A stretch of 64,000 nucleotides of DNA from JBCCTX01 sp965263105 (GTDB lineage: Bacteria; Bacteroidota; Bacteroidia; J057). Under the pieces are notes generated by a model that did no database searches, was not told the DNA's origin, and saw only the letters and a program-made list of their open reading frames with translations. The DNA lies in assembly GCA_965263105.1 (NCBI GenBank), contig CBDHGL010000003.1, forward strand, positions 1,984,001 to 2,048,000. The letters run 5' to 3'. Numbering within the stretch: the stretch's first letter is position 1; each line of letters starts with the position of its first letter. The translations under genes and the position numbers were made by a program. Below, in pieces: positions 1-8,029 of this stretch.

Positions 1-426
1 CAGTTAAATTTTGTGGGACTACTGGCTGTGGAAATGTTTTTGACCCCCTCAGATGAATTGCTTATCAACGAAATTGCCCCACGCCCCCATAATTCGGGTC
101 ACCATACGATTCGAGCCAATATGACGTCTCAATTTGAACAGCATTTGCGGGCCATCCTGAATTTACCTCTAGGAAAGACAGACTTACTGGTTCAAGGGGC
201 TATGGTAAATATATTGGGGAATCCTCTGAAGAGTGGGGCGCCGGTATATAAAGGAATGGAAGAAATCTTGAATATTCCTGGTGTATATGTACACTTATAT
301 GGGAAGTCTCAGTCCCGGCCCTTTAGAAAAATGGGACATATAACCATATTAGACGCTGACAGAGCCTCCTTGATCCAAACCATCCAAGAGGTCCGAAGCG
401 TTTTTTCTGTAGAGATAGAAAATTGA
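1..426 (+). CDS. purK: PurK, 5-(carboxyamino)imidazole ribonucleotide synthase, C-terminal part
   Basis: ATP-grasp enzyme of purine synthesis that carboxylates aminoimidazole ribonucleotide with bicarbonate and ATP. Only the last ~141 codons are present; the frame is open to the window edge, so the gene begins outside. The visible part has the ATP-grasp metal/phosphate motif NEIAPRPHNSGHHTI and the PurK-typical stretch around LLVQGAMVNILG, and ends with the family's C-terminal barrel. An apparent GTG at 13 is internal, not a start. The gene is followed by an 11-bp-stem hairpin and converges on the VWA gene. PurE would be expected nearby but is not visible here. Confidence 0.93.
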   Translation, partial: QLNFVGLLAVEMFLTPSDELLINEIAPRPHNSGHHTIRANMTSQFEQHLRAILNLPLGKTDLLVQGAMVNILGNPLKSGAPVYKGMEEILNIPGVYVHLYGKSQSRPFRKMGHITILDADRASLIQTIQEVRSVFSVEIEN

Positions 427-429
427 AAT

Positions 430-463
430 AGAAAAAGCGGAATATCTTACTCCCGCTTTTTCT
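430..463. terminator. Hairpin terminator between purK and the VWA gene
   Basis: An 11-bp perfect stem (AGAAAAAGCGG / CCGCTTTTTCT) with a 12-nt loop lies 3 bases after the purK stop and about 24 bases beyond the stop of the convergent gene. T-rich arms on both strands suit a bidirectional terminator. Confidence 0.7.
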
Positions 464-486
464 GATCCTCCTATTTATTTGGCATT

Positions 487-2268
487 TTACTCCTTACTCG
501 CTTCGATAGGGGAGTCGCTCTTTCGATTATCGAGCAATTGAGCCTTTTCCATGAGTTGAATACATTCGGTTCTATAGCCATTTTCATCTTTTCCTTTAGC
601 GCCTTTTGCCCAGGCGATTACCATCTCATAGCTGCTATTTCCTTTATATTTTGAATCCCTGAGTAACATACCAAAAGCTGCCACTGAAAGAGAATAGCGA
701 AAATCCTCACTGCTCTTTTCGAAGGAAGAAGACTTATTGGAAACAGGATGTTCTAGGAGTTTACTCGTTTCTTCGTCTGGATTTTTGTACCGAAATTTGA
801 CGGTGAGTAATTCCGAATCGTTGGCAGAATTTTTTTCTGATTTTTGTGCCTGATACTTGAGTTCGTCTACACTGGCAATTTCCGTTTTTGCCTCAGGGGG
901 AACAATCTCATATAGGGCTGTAACTGTATGACCCGCTCCCAATTCTCCTGCATCTTTTTTGTCATCGTTAAAGTCTTGGGCTGCAAGTATGCGATTTTCA
1001 TACCCAATTAACCGATACCCTTTTACATGAGCAGGATTGAACTCCAATTGTAGTTTCACATCTTTAGCAATGGTAAACAGGGTGCCTCCCATTTCACTTA
1101 CCAATACCTTCTTCGCTTCAAGAATATTATCTATATAGGCATAGTTACCATTTCCCTTGTCGGCTAGCATTTCCATTTTGGAGTCTTTGTAATTTCCGGT
1201 TCCAAATCCTAGAACGGAGAGGAATATTCCATCTTTGCGTTTTTCCTCTATCATTCGAACCAATGCACCTTCACTGGATGGGCCGACATTGAAGTCTCCA
1301 TCGGTTGCCAAGATGACTCGGTTATTTCCGCCTTTTATAAAGTGTTCTTTGGCAACCTTATACGCCAATTGGATTCCTTCTCCTCCAGCAGTGGATCCCC
1401 CCGCATTGAGTTTTTCGATTGCTTCTAGAATAGTGGCCTTTTCATCTGCCGAGGTAGAAGGAAGGACCATGCCTGCTGCTCCTGCATATACCACAATGGA
1501 TACCCTGTCTTCGGATTTCAACTCATTCACCAATAGGCGGAAGGCCGATTTCAGTAGAGGCAGTTTGTCAGGACTATTCATAGAGCCAGAAACATCAAAA
1601 AGGAAGACCAAGTTGCTGTTGGGTAGGTCCTCTGTCTCTATTTTTTTTCCTTGTAAACCTATGTGGAGAATTTTGTGTTCTTCATTCCACGGGCAGCCTG
1701 CAACCTCGGTGTAAATAGAAAAGGGATCTCCTCCCTTGGGAGCCTCATAGTTATACGAAAAGTAATTGACCATTTCTTCAATCCTAACCGCATCGGGATA
1801 AGGCATTTGACTTTGGTTAAGAAATCGCCGCATATTGGCGTAGGAAGCTACATCCACATCAATTGAAAAGGTAGAAAGGGGTTCAACAGAAGGAGATACA
1901 AAGTCGTTTTCATAGATTCGCTTATAATCCTCGGTATTATGAGGTACTTGGGGAACATCCCCAGGATGGACCTGGGTGGGCTGAAGGCTCCGGTCATCGA
2001 TGTACATGTCTGAAGAAATAGAATTCCCAGCCATTCGATGCTTCATAGCCTTTTTTCCCCTTCTCACAGAGGGAGCTATTTCTGCTGGGAGTGCTTCTTG
2101 CTCAGATAGCACCATTTGATCCCTGGTAGCCGGTGGGGGATAGGAAGTTCCAGGATCATTTTTAGATCCTATACTTTTCTTATTGGAGGCACAGGATGCC
2201 AAAACTAGCATGCTCAGTGCAGCAAATACACATATGAGCGAGTGGTTTTTATACGTTAAATATTTCAT
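487..2268 (-). CDS. VWA-domain lipoprotein of the YfbK type
   Basis: Predicted envelope lipoprotein of 593 residues. The N-terminus is a lipoprotein signal ending at LVLASC, followed by a low-complexity linker, a conserved N-terminal segment (about 110-200), a von Willebrand factor A domain (about 215-400) with MIDAS motif DVSGSM, and a C-terminal region like DUF3520. This order matches Escherichia coli YfbK and many Bacteroidota homologues. VWA domains bind metal and partner proteins; the specific role is not known and I do not assign one. It follows pstB on the same strand, 113 bp away and behind a hairpin, so it is probably its own unit. A short palindrome (2299-2317) lies just upstream of the start. 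Confidence 0.88.
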   Translation of the reverse strand: MKYLTYKNHSLICVFAALSMLVLASCASNKKSIGSKNDPGTSYPPPATRDQMVLSEQEALPAEIAPSVRRGKKAMKHRMAGNSISSDMYIDDRSLQPTQVHPGDVPQVPHNTEDYKRIYENDFVSPSVEPLSTFSIDVDVASYANMRRFLNQSQMPYPDAVRIEEMVNYFSYNYEAPKGGDPFSIYTEVAGCPWNEEHKILHIGLQGKKIETEDLPNSNLVFLFDVSGSMNSPDKLPLLKSAFRLLVNELKSEDRVSIVVYAGAAGMVLPSTSADEKATILEAIEKLNAGGSTAGGEGIQLAYKVAKEHFIKGGNNRVILATDGDFNVGPSSEGALVRMIEEKRKDGIFLSVLGFGTGNYKDSKMEMLADKGNGNYAYIDNILEAKKVLVSEMGGTLFTIAKDVKLQLEFNPAHVKGYRLIGYENRILAAQDFNDDKKDAGELGAGHTVTALYEIVPPEAKTEIASVDELKYQAQKSEKNSANDSELLTVKFRYKNPDEETSKLLEHPVSNKSSSFEKSSEDFRYSLSVAAFGMLLRDSKYKGNSSYEMVIAWAKGAKGKDENGYRTECIQLMEKAQLLDNRKSDSPIEASKE

Positions 2269-2298
2269 TGGAATGATATGGTTGATTAAGATGAATTT

Positions 2299-2317
2299 TA
2301 CCCTATAGAGTAGGGTA
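2299..2317. promoter_or_regulatory. Palindrome upstream of the VWA gene
   Basis: TACCCTA-TAGAG-TAGGGTA is a perfect 7-bp inverted repeat with a 5-nt centre, about 30 bp upstream of the VWA start codon. The position fits an operator or a leader hairpin. No regulator can be assigned. Confidence 0.35.
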
Positions 2318-2347
2318 GGGGAGAAATTCCATAATCATTAATTTTTT

Positions 2348-2375
2348 TTCTGTTTTTTTAGCTCAAAAAACAGAA
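2348..2375. terminator. Hairpin after pstB
   Basis: TTCTGTTTTTT pairs with AAAAAACAGAA around a 5-6-nt loop, beginning 7 bases past the pstB stop. It is A/T-rich, so termination strength is uncertain, but the position between pstB and the next gene suits an operon end. Confidence 0.45.
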
Positions 2376-2381
2376 CAAAAA

Positions 2382-3137
2382 TTATCCAAATTTTCCGTTG
2401 ATATATTTTTCTGTCAATTCGTTTTGTGGAGAGCTAAATACTTGCTCAGTAGGGCCAAATTCAGCCAAATCCCCCAGATACATAAATCCTACGAAGTCGG
2501 AGATTCTTCTCGCTTGTTGCATGGAGTGCGTGACAATGACAATGGTAAATTCCTTTTTAAGCTCCACCATTAATTCTTCAATCTTTCGAGTGCTGATGGG
2601 ATCCAGAGCGGAGGTGGGTTCATCCATAAGGATCACTTCTGGCTTGACAGCGATCGTTCGAGCAATGCACAGACGCTGTTGTTGCCCACCCGATAGGGAC
2701 AAGGCAGAGTCTTTTAGCTGGTCTTTTACTTCTTCAAATAAATAGCTGTCTTTAAGGCATTTTTCTACTATTTTAGGGATCTCACCTTTTCCTGCTAGGC
2801 CATTTATTCTGAGGCCATAGGCGACATTATCAAAAATCGATTTGGGAAAGGGGTTAGGACGCTGGAAGACCATTCCAATTTTTTTCCTTACCCGAACAGC
2901 ATCGAAGGCCCGATCATAAATATCCTCTCCATCTAGCAAAATCTTCCCACTCACTTTGGCATCTGGGTTTAGGTCATGAAGGCGATTCATGCTTCTTAGG
3001 AGGGTGGACTTCCCACAGCCTGATGGGCCAATCAAGGCAACAATCCTTCGTGGAGGGACTTTCAGGTTGATGTCCTTGAGTACATGTTTACTACCGAAAG
3101 ATAGATTTATCTGCTGGGTTTCGAGTTTGGTTTCCAT
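2382..3137 (-). CDS. pstB: PstB, phosphate ABC importer ATPase
   Basis: ATP-binding subunit of the high-affinity phosphate importer PstSCAB at the inner membrane. The 251-residue length is normal. Walker A GPSGCGKST (about 37-45), ABC signature LSGGQQQR and Walker B VILMDEPTSALDP are intact, with the H-loop at IVTHSMQQA. It is last of four co-directional pst genes, 11 bp after pstA. No phoU follows, which is unusual because phoU normally closes the operon; it may lie elsewhere. Confidence 0.97.
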   Translation of the reverse strand: METKLETQQINLSFGSKHVLKDINLKVPPRRIVALIGPSGCGKSTLLRSMNRLHDLNPDAKVSGKILLDGEDIYDRAFDAVRVRKKIGMVFQRPNPFPKSIFDNVAYGLRINGLAGKGEIPKIVEKCLKDSYLFEEVKDQLKDSALSLSGGQQQRLCIARTIAVKPEVILMDEPTSALDPISTRKIEELMVELKKEFTIVIVTHSMQQARRISDFVGFMYLGDLAEFGPTEQVFSSPQNELTEKYINGKFG

Positions 3138-3148
3138 AATAGGGATGC

Positions 3149-4009
3149 TTATCGTCCTTTCAATAATTTTCTATATCGATAGCGGACATAGAAGGCAATA
3201 AGGTTTAAGAGACAAACGAGTCCAATCAGGACCAAGGCGGTTCCATAGGCAAGGGGTCTAACTTGTTCAATGGCGTGATGTTGGGTAGAAAGGATATATA
3301 GATGATAGGGCAGGGCCATGAATTCGTCTAAGATACCCGAAGGTAGGTAGCGTAAATAGAAGGCAACGCCAGTAAAGAGTATGGGAGCTGTTTCACCCGC
3401 AGCGCGAGACAGACCTAAAATGGCTCCTGTCATGATTCCCGGTATGGCACTGGGTAGAACCACACTTCGGACAGTTTCCCATTGTGTAGCTCCAAGAGCC
3501 AAGGCCCCTTCCCGGTAGGCATCGGGGACCGTTTTGAGGGCTTCTTCTGTGGTGGTGATGATATAGGGTAAGGTGAGTAGTCCAAGGGTAAGCCCAGATG
3601 CGAGGATAGAGGTGCCAGCTCCGAGGCCATCTACAAAAATGGCTACTCCAAATAGGCCATAAATTATTGAGGGGACCCCTGCCAGGTTTCGAATAGAAGC
3701 CCTTAGGGTTCGGCTCAATACATTATCCTCAGCGTATTCATTCAAGTATATGGCACAGGCAATACCCATGGGGATGGAAAAAGCTGCTGTAACCAAGGTA
3801 ACCCAAAGGGTTCCTATGATAGCAGGAAAAATTCCGCCTTGGGTCATACCCTTTTGCGGATATAGGCGTAGGAAATCCAGGTTGATTACTGAGCTGCCTT
3901 TAAGCAATATATCCCACAAAATGATTCCCAGAAAGGCAATTACCAGCAAAAGGCAAAGGAGTAGGAGATTGATCCCGAGGGCTTGTATGAGTTTTTTTGA
4001 ATCTTTCAT
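3149..4009 (-). CDS. pstA: PstA, phosphate ABC importer permease
   Basis: Inner-membrane permease subunit pairing with PstC. It has 286 residues and about six hydrophobic segments, with the binding-protein-dependent transport motif around EALKTVPDAYREGALALGAT, where the EAA loop contacts PstB. The start overlaps the end of pstC by 4 bases, indicating translational coupling. Confidence 0.96.
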   Translation of the reverse strand: MKDSKKLIQALGINLLLLCLLLVIAFLGIILWDILLKGSSVINLDFLRLYPQKGMTQGGIFPAIIGTLWVTLVTAAFSIPMGIACAIYLNEYAEDNVLSRTLRASIRNLAGVPSIIYGLFGVAIFVDGLGAGTSILASGLTLGLLTLPYIITTTEEALKTVPDAYREGALALGATQWETVRSVVLPSAIPGIMTGAILGLSRAAGETAPILFTGVAFYLRYLPSGILDEFMALPYHLYILSTQHHAIEQVRPLAYGTALVLIGLVCLLNLIAFYVRYRYRKLLKGR

Positions 4010-4890
4010 TGGCCCATTTTGCGGTAACTGGCGGCAATTCGTTCGGCAAGCAGGTTTACCACCAAGGTGATGAGAAATAGTACAGCGCCTATGGCGAAGA
4101 GGCTATAGTAGTGGGTTGTTCCGAAGGGCACTTCACCCAGTTCAATGGCAATAGTAGCCGTCATGGTACGGATAGAGCTAAAGAATCCCCCGGGCATGGA
4201 GGTGGCATTCCCAGTCGCCATGAGAACTGTCATAGTCTCCCCTATGGCTCGGCCCATTCCTAACATTATAGCTGCAATGATTCCTGAGTAGGAAGAGGGA
4301 AGGGTAACTTGCATCAAGGTAGTCCATTTATTAGCTCCCAAGGCATAGGAGCCTTCCTTATAGGAGCTAGGAACGGCTCGGATCGCATCCTCTGCCACCG
4401 TGATGATCGTGGGTAAGGCCATGACTGCCAATAAAATAGACCCGTTGAGTGCGTTAAGGCCATTATTAAGCCCAAAAATCCGTGCGAGAAAAGGGCCTAC
4501 CAATACAATTCCCAAGAACCCAATAACTACTGAGGGGATGGCAGCTAAAATTTCTATTATGGGTTTTAACCAGGAAGAAATTCCGGGTCGAGCAATTTCT
4601 GAAAGATAGGCTGCTGTGCCTACTCCTAGGGGAACGGCGATAGCCATAGATCCTAAGGTTACCAGGCCTGTACTCACCAACATGGAAAGTATGCCGTACT
4701 CCGGCTCTTCGTAGGCGGCAGGATTCCAGCGATTTCCAGACAAAAAGCTCCAAACAGAAACTTCTGAAAAGGTTTGTAAACCATTCATCAACAGCATGCC
4801 AAATATTCCCAAAAGAATGAAAATGGAAAAAAGGGCTGCTATACCCAGTAGTCGTCGGAAGAATGTGTCTATGAGCAAGCGCGTTTTCAT
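4006..4890 (-). CDS. pstC: PstC, phosphate ABC importer permease
   Basis: Second permease subunit of the phosphate importer, 294 residues with six predicted membrane segments. The EAA-loop sequence AIRAVPSSYKEGSYALGA is clear. It overlaps pstS by 4 bases upstream and pstA by 4 bases downstream, so the pst genes are a tightly coupled operon. Confidence 0.96.
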   Translation of the reverse strand: MKTRLLIDTFFRRLLGIAALFSIFILLGIFGMLLMNGLQTFSEVSVWSFLSGNRWNPAAYEEPEYGILSMLVSTGLVTLGSMAIAVPLGVGTAAYLSEIARPGISSWLKPIIEILAAIPSVVIGFLGIVLVGPFLARIFGLNNGLNALNGSILLAVMALPTIITVAEDAIRAVPSSYKEGSYALGANKWTTLMQVTLPSSYSGIIAAIMLGMGRAIGETMTVLMATGNATSMPGGFFSSIRTMTATIAIELGEVPFGTTHYYSLFAIGAVLFLITLVVNLLAERIAASYRKMGQ

Positions 4891-5783
4891 GGGAATATTC
4901 CAGACTTTTGGTTGTGGATGCGATGGGTATCGGTAATTGGGAAGTATCCACTATGTTGAACGATTTCTTGTCCTTCCTCACTTAATTCAAACAATACGAA
5001 ATCTATGAGTTTAGCTGAAGGATCGTTTTGTATATACTGGAAAAGCGGCCGTGTGATAGGGTAGGTCCCTTCGATAATCTGTTGTTTATCGGCGGGATTG
5101 ACAGCAGGAGAATTCTCTGAGGGTTTGACCTGCACAATGTGGATTCCTTCCATCTTTTTTCCAGACTCATCCACGACATACCCAATTCCTACATAGCCAA
5201 TGCCTGCCGGGTCTGTCTTGACCGACTCGATGATTTGGGCTGTTCCATTCATCTGTTTGATGGAAGAGGCATATTCTCCTTTGAGGATGTTTTCTCGAAA
5301 GTAAACAAAGGTGCCCGAATTGCTCTGTCTGCCATAGAGGGATATGGGCTTATCTGCTCCCCCAAGCTCAGACCAATTGAGCACATCTCCCCGGAAAATG
5401 GCTCCAATTTGACTTAGGGTAAGGCTATCAATCCCCACCTGAGGATGGGTCACCAAGACCAAGGCATCTACAGCAAAGATGATGGATTTGGATGCCACCT
5501 TTCTGTCTGAAGCCAATTGAACTTCTGCCTGCTTAAACGGACGAGATGAGTTGGCAATGTCAGTTTTTCTATTGAGTAAAGCTGCGATTCCTGAGCCGGA
5601 ACCCCCTCCAGTTACAGCAATTGATATATCCGGGTCCCTGGACATATAGGTTTCCGCTAGTTGCAAAACCAAGTTAACCTCGGTATCAGAACCTTTTATA
5701 CTTACTTTCTCTACTCCTCTTCGACCACAGGAGTAGAACAAAATAGTTAGGAATATTAGGAATACAACTGGAAACCGGAGCAT
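4887..5783 (-). CDS. pstS: PstS, phosphate-binding lipoprotein
   Basis: Substrate-binding protein that delivers phosphate to PstCA. The N-terminal signal ends in FLTILFYSC, a lipobox-like site, so it is probably a lipid-anchored periplasmic protein, as is common in Bacteroidota. Family motifs include the N-terminal KGSDTEVNLVLQLAETY and the phosphate-loop regions GGGSGSGIAAL and GRQSNSGTFVYF. At 298 residues it is typical. It is first in the pst operon; the upstream leader carries a 12-bp direct repeat. Confidence 0.95.
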   Translation of the reverse strand: MLRFPVVFLIFLTILFYSCGRRGVEKVSIKGSDTEVNLVLQLAETYMSRDPDISIAVTGGGSGSGIAALLNRKTDIANSSRPFKQAEVQLASDRKVASKSIIFAVDALVLVTHPQVGIDSLTLSQIGAIFRGDVLNWSELGGADKPISLYGRQSNSGTFVYFRENILKGEYASSIKQMNGTAQIIESVKTDPAGIGYVGIGYVVDESGKKMEGIHIVQVKPSENSPAVNPADKQQIIEGTYPITRPLFQYIQNDPSAKLIDFVLFELSEEGQEIVQHSGYFPITDTHRIHNQKSGIFP

Positions 5784-5787
5784 GGGT

Positions 5788-5818
5788 TAAGCGCTTTGGT
5801 CCCAAATAAGCACTTTGG
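5788..5818. promoter_or_regulatory. Direct repeat next to the pstS start codon
   Basis: TAAGCGCTTTGG and TAAGCACTTTGG are directly repeated with a 19-bp period (one mismatch), the nearer copy ending 4 bp upstream of the pstS ATG. Direct repeats are the arrangement used by response regulators of the PhoB type, but the sequence is not an E. coli Pho box and the position overlaps the ribosome-binding region. Function is inferred from position only. Confidence 0.35.
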
Positions 5819-5874
5819 CTTCGGTTTAAAATTAGAGGGATATTAAATTTTTGTTATGGATCGTTGTGCCATGT

Positions 5875-6381
5875 CTAGGAATGGATAGCCTCCATAACAA
5901 TTTTCAAGTAGATCCAAATTTCCCACAGAGATTCTTCTGTGAATTCCTCAGTCTCCTCCATATCAAATAAAATTTCTCCAAGAAAATCTAGTACTACTCG
6001 ATTTTCATGAATTTCCAATAAGAGACTGACATTCTGTTCGAATTTTTCCGGTTGCTCAGCATTTAATTCGAGTAGCTCCTCATTAGCTACTTGGGTAGTT
6101 TCAAGTGTAATGCCGTCTAACACGCTAGCAGAAATGAGTCCTTTTTGCTGGAAGATATGCACAGTGAAAATCCCCAGAAATAGCAATAATTCTTGAGCCT
6201 CTTCCGTAAGACTTTCCTTTCCGATCTCCATAAGGAAGGCTAGCAGAAGTGGCTGATTCTCTCCTATGTGTTCTATTTCATCGATCAATCTACTCTCAGG
6301 CCATTCGGCAAGCAAATCCCATTCGTGCTCTAATTCGGATAGTGTGAATAACTCACTGGCTTGTGTCCCTTGTGATTCCAT
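5875..6381 (-). CDS. Acidic protein of unknown function
   Basis: A 168-residue, strongly acidic protein rich in Glu and Leu, with no signal peptide or membrane segment, so probably cytosolic and largely helical. I do not recognise the family. Codon use and lack of a competing frame support a real gene. It lies 91 bp upstream of pstS and 92 bp downstream of moaE on the same strand, which gives no clear functional link. Confidence 0.7.
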   Translation of the reverse strand: MESQGTQASELFTLSELEHEWDLLAEWPESRLIDEIEHIGENQPLLLAFLMEIGKESLTEEAQELLLFLGIFTVHIFQQKGLISASVLDGITLETTQVANEELLELNAEQPEKFEQNVSLLLEIHENRVVLDFLGEILFDMEETEEFTEESLWEIWIYLKIVMEAIHS

Positions 6382-6473
6382 ATCTCAGCTCTTACAAATA
6401 CTCATCCATTGTTTGGGGGATGTAAAGTTTTTTTGATAAAAACACCATTTTGAGAAAATTTTTACGAAAGGCT

Positions 6474-6917
6474 TTATGGATGGGCTGCTACCCAAACTTC
6501 CCCATCATCAAAAAATTCCTTTTTCCAAATGGGGACCGTTTCTTTAAGCGTATCAATGGCAAACTGGCAAGCAGAGAAAGAAGCCGCACGATGAGGGGTT
6601 GATACAGCAATTATGACAGCGATTTCTCCTACATCCAGGCTCCCTATGCGATGGACAATGGCCATATGGTGTACGGGCCACTGCGCTCGTGTTTTCTGGA
6701 TAATTTTGGCCATTTCTTTCTTGGCCATTACTTCATAAGCCTCAAATTCCAAACGGCTAACAGCTTTATTTTTAGTTTGATTCCGGACAGTCCCGATAAA
6801 AACATCAATGGCCCCACAACTAGGAGAAGTGACTTGGTCAATTATTTGTTGAGGATCTAAGGGGGTAGGAAAAATTTCTACTAGGTCCTTACCGGGAATA
6901 ACTTGTATCGTACTCAT
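6474..6917 (-). CDS. moaE: MoaE, molybdopterin synthase large subunit
   Basis: Catalytic subunit of molybdopterin synthase, which adds two sulphurs from thiocarboxylated MoaD to precursor Z. About 147 residues. Motifs: GAIDVFIGTVRNQTK near the N-terminus, IVHRIGSLDVGEIAVIIAVS, HRAASFSACQFAIDTLKE and the C-terminal PIWKKE with its conserved lysine. The frame is open upstream to 7001, but that extension is not family-like and crosses a hairpin-rich region; the ATG at 6917 gives the usual length. moaD lies 179 bp upstream on the same strand; no other Moco genes are in the window. Confidence 0.93.
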   Translation of the reverse strand: MSTIQVIPGKDLVEIFPTPLDPQQIIDQVTSPSCGAIDVFIGTVRNQTKNKAVSRLEFEAYEVMAKKEMAKIIQKTRAQWPVHHMAIVHRIGSLDVGEIAVIIAVSTPHRAASFSACQFAIDTLKETVPIWKKEFFDDGEVWVAAHP

Positions 6918-6929
6918 CAGGGATATCTT

Positions 6930-7030
6930 TATTTTTGTTGGTAGATTTTCCTCACCCGGTCTCAATTCATGAGACCTCCCTCTCCAAATAGGGATGCCCA
7001 CTACAGGTCTTCCCTGGGGAAGTGGTTCCG
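6930..7030 (-). other. Hairpin-rich spacer between moaD and moaE
   Basis: Read on the minus strand, this stretch contains CCACT...AGTGG enclosing TTCCC/GGGAA, then TCCCT/AGGGA, then a perfect 7-bp hairpin GGTCTCA-TGAAT-TGAGACC. It is non-coding, sits in the moaE leader and is more GC-rich than its surroundings. It could be a cis-acting RNA or a dispersed palindromic repeat inserted between moaD and moaE. It does not match what I remember of the Moco riboswitch consensus. Confidence 0.45.
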
Positions 7031-7096
7031 AGTTTTGAGGGACCGATGGGGGAAAAGAAATTAATAAGGTGTAAACTTGTATACAATCGCCTTTTT

Positions 7097-7339
7097 TTAT
7101 CCCCCACTAACGGGAGGAATCAATACAATTTCATCTTCTGGTTCCATCACCAAATCATGAGCAGCGTACTCGGTATTAACCGCTACCTTTAGGCTGGCAA
7201 GTTTTTCAAATTCCGGGTATTGGTCTTTGAGTTTATCTAGCATCCCTTGTACTGTGAGGGGAGCATCAGTAGTGATTTCATGAGATTTTCCCCCGAGGAT
7301 GTCTCTTGCTATCCCAAAAGCAATAAGTCTATACGTCAT
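7097..7339 (-). CDS. moaD: MoaD, molybdopterin synthase sulphur carrier subunit
   Basis: Ubiquitin-like sulphur carrier of 80 residues with the diagnostic C-terminal Gly-Gly (PPVSGG) that is adenylated and thiocarboxylated before donating sulphur in the MoaE active site. The beta-grasp pattern and the EDEIVLIPPVSGG ending separate MoaD from ThiS. moaE follows on the same strand. Confidence 0.9.
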   Translation of the reverse strand: MTYRLIAFGIARDILGGKSHEITTDAPLTVQGMLDKLKDQYPEFEKLASLKVAVNTEYAAHDLVMEPEDEIVLIPPVSGG

Positions 7340-7410
7340 GGATTTGTGTCCTTTTTCTTTCTATATGAGGAAGTCTTTTAACTTGTTTTTTCAAAGATAG
7401 TCTTTTTCTC

Positions 7411-7800
7411 TTATTCCCTCCCCATTACATCCTTTCGTGTATTTTCAGCCACTTCTTGAACTTCTTTTACCAAAGTAGGATCAATCCCCAACTCTTGGAG
7501 GGTCTCAACTAAGTGCTTTATAACCCGATCGAAATGGGCATCTGTTAGGCCATAATCTCTTAGATGTGCGTGGGCTTCATTTAGGGACTTGCCATTATAA
7601 ACGGAGGGCCCTCCAAAGACATGTGCAAGAAAAGCTTTTTGCTTGGCCAACTGCTGCATCATATGTGTCCATCGGAAGAAATGGCTAATGCTATCGTCCT
7701 CCATTACTTTTAGGTAAAAAATCTCCACCGCCGCTTCTACTGTGGGCATCCCTCCCAATTTTTCGTAAAGGCTTGGGGAACTATGTCTTGGGGAACTCAT
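7411..7800 (-). CDS. Group 1 truncated haemoglobin
   Basis: Small haem protein of about 129 residues of the TrHbN class, known to bind O2/NO and often linked to NO detoxification. The sequence has the family opening SLYEKLGGMPTVEAAVE, a B-helix FYLKVMEDDSISHFF, and the likely proximal histidine in NEAHAHLRDYGLTDAHFD. The frame is open upstream to 7908, but the ATG at 7800 fits the family and the upstream residues look non-coding. A 229-bp gap separates it from the kinase gene; I see no gene or clear motif in it. Confidence 0.9.
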   Translation of the reverse strand: MSSPRHSSPSLYEKLGGMPTVEAAVEIFYLKVMEDDSISHFFRWTHMMQQLAKQKAFLAHVFGGPSVYNGKSLNEAHAHLRDYGLTDAHFDRVIKHLVETLQELGIDPTLVKEVQEVAENTRKDVMGRE

Positions 7801-8029
7801 ATGGTTAAAGTTACTTAAATATAGGTAGAGTGAATTTAATTTTAGGTTAAAACATGCCGAGTGCGCTGAATCTTCCAAGAATAGCCTTCCTGAAAAATCA
7901 GTTTTCACCCGGCGTGCACTCCTGATAACAGGTGTTCATGATTCGAAAAGGAGAAGGTCTTAGCAAATCTAAAGGATAAAAAGCATGGGGGGTAGCGCTT
8001 GTTTCCCAAAGATTAGTAGATATGTAACA

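Noticed and set aside
1235..1714. Antisense protein within the VWA gene
   Set aside because: A long opposite-strand frame lies entirely within a well-supported gene, with no family resemblance; the same applies to other opposite-strand frames in this window.
6918..7001. Longer MoaE start at 7001
   Set aside because: The extra 28 residues are not in the family and overlap the hairpin-rich leader.
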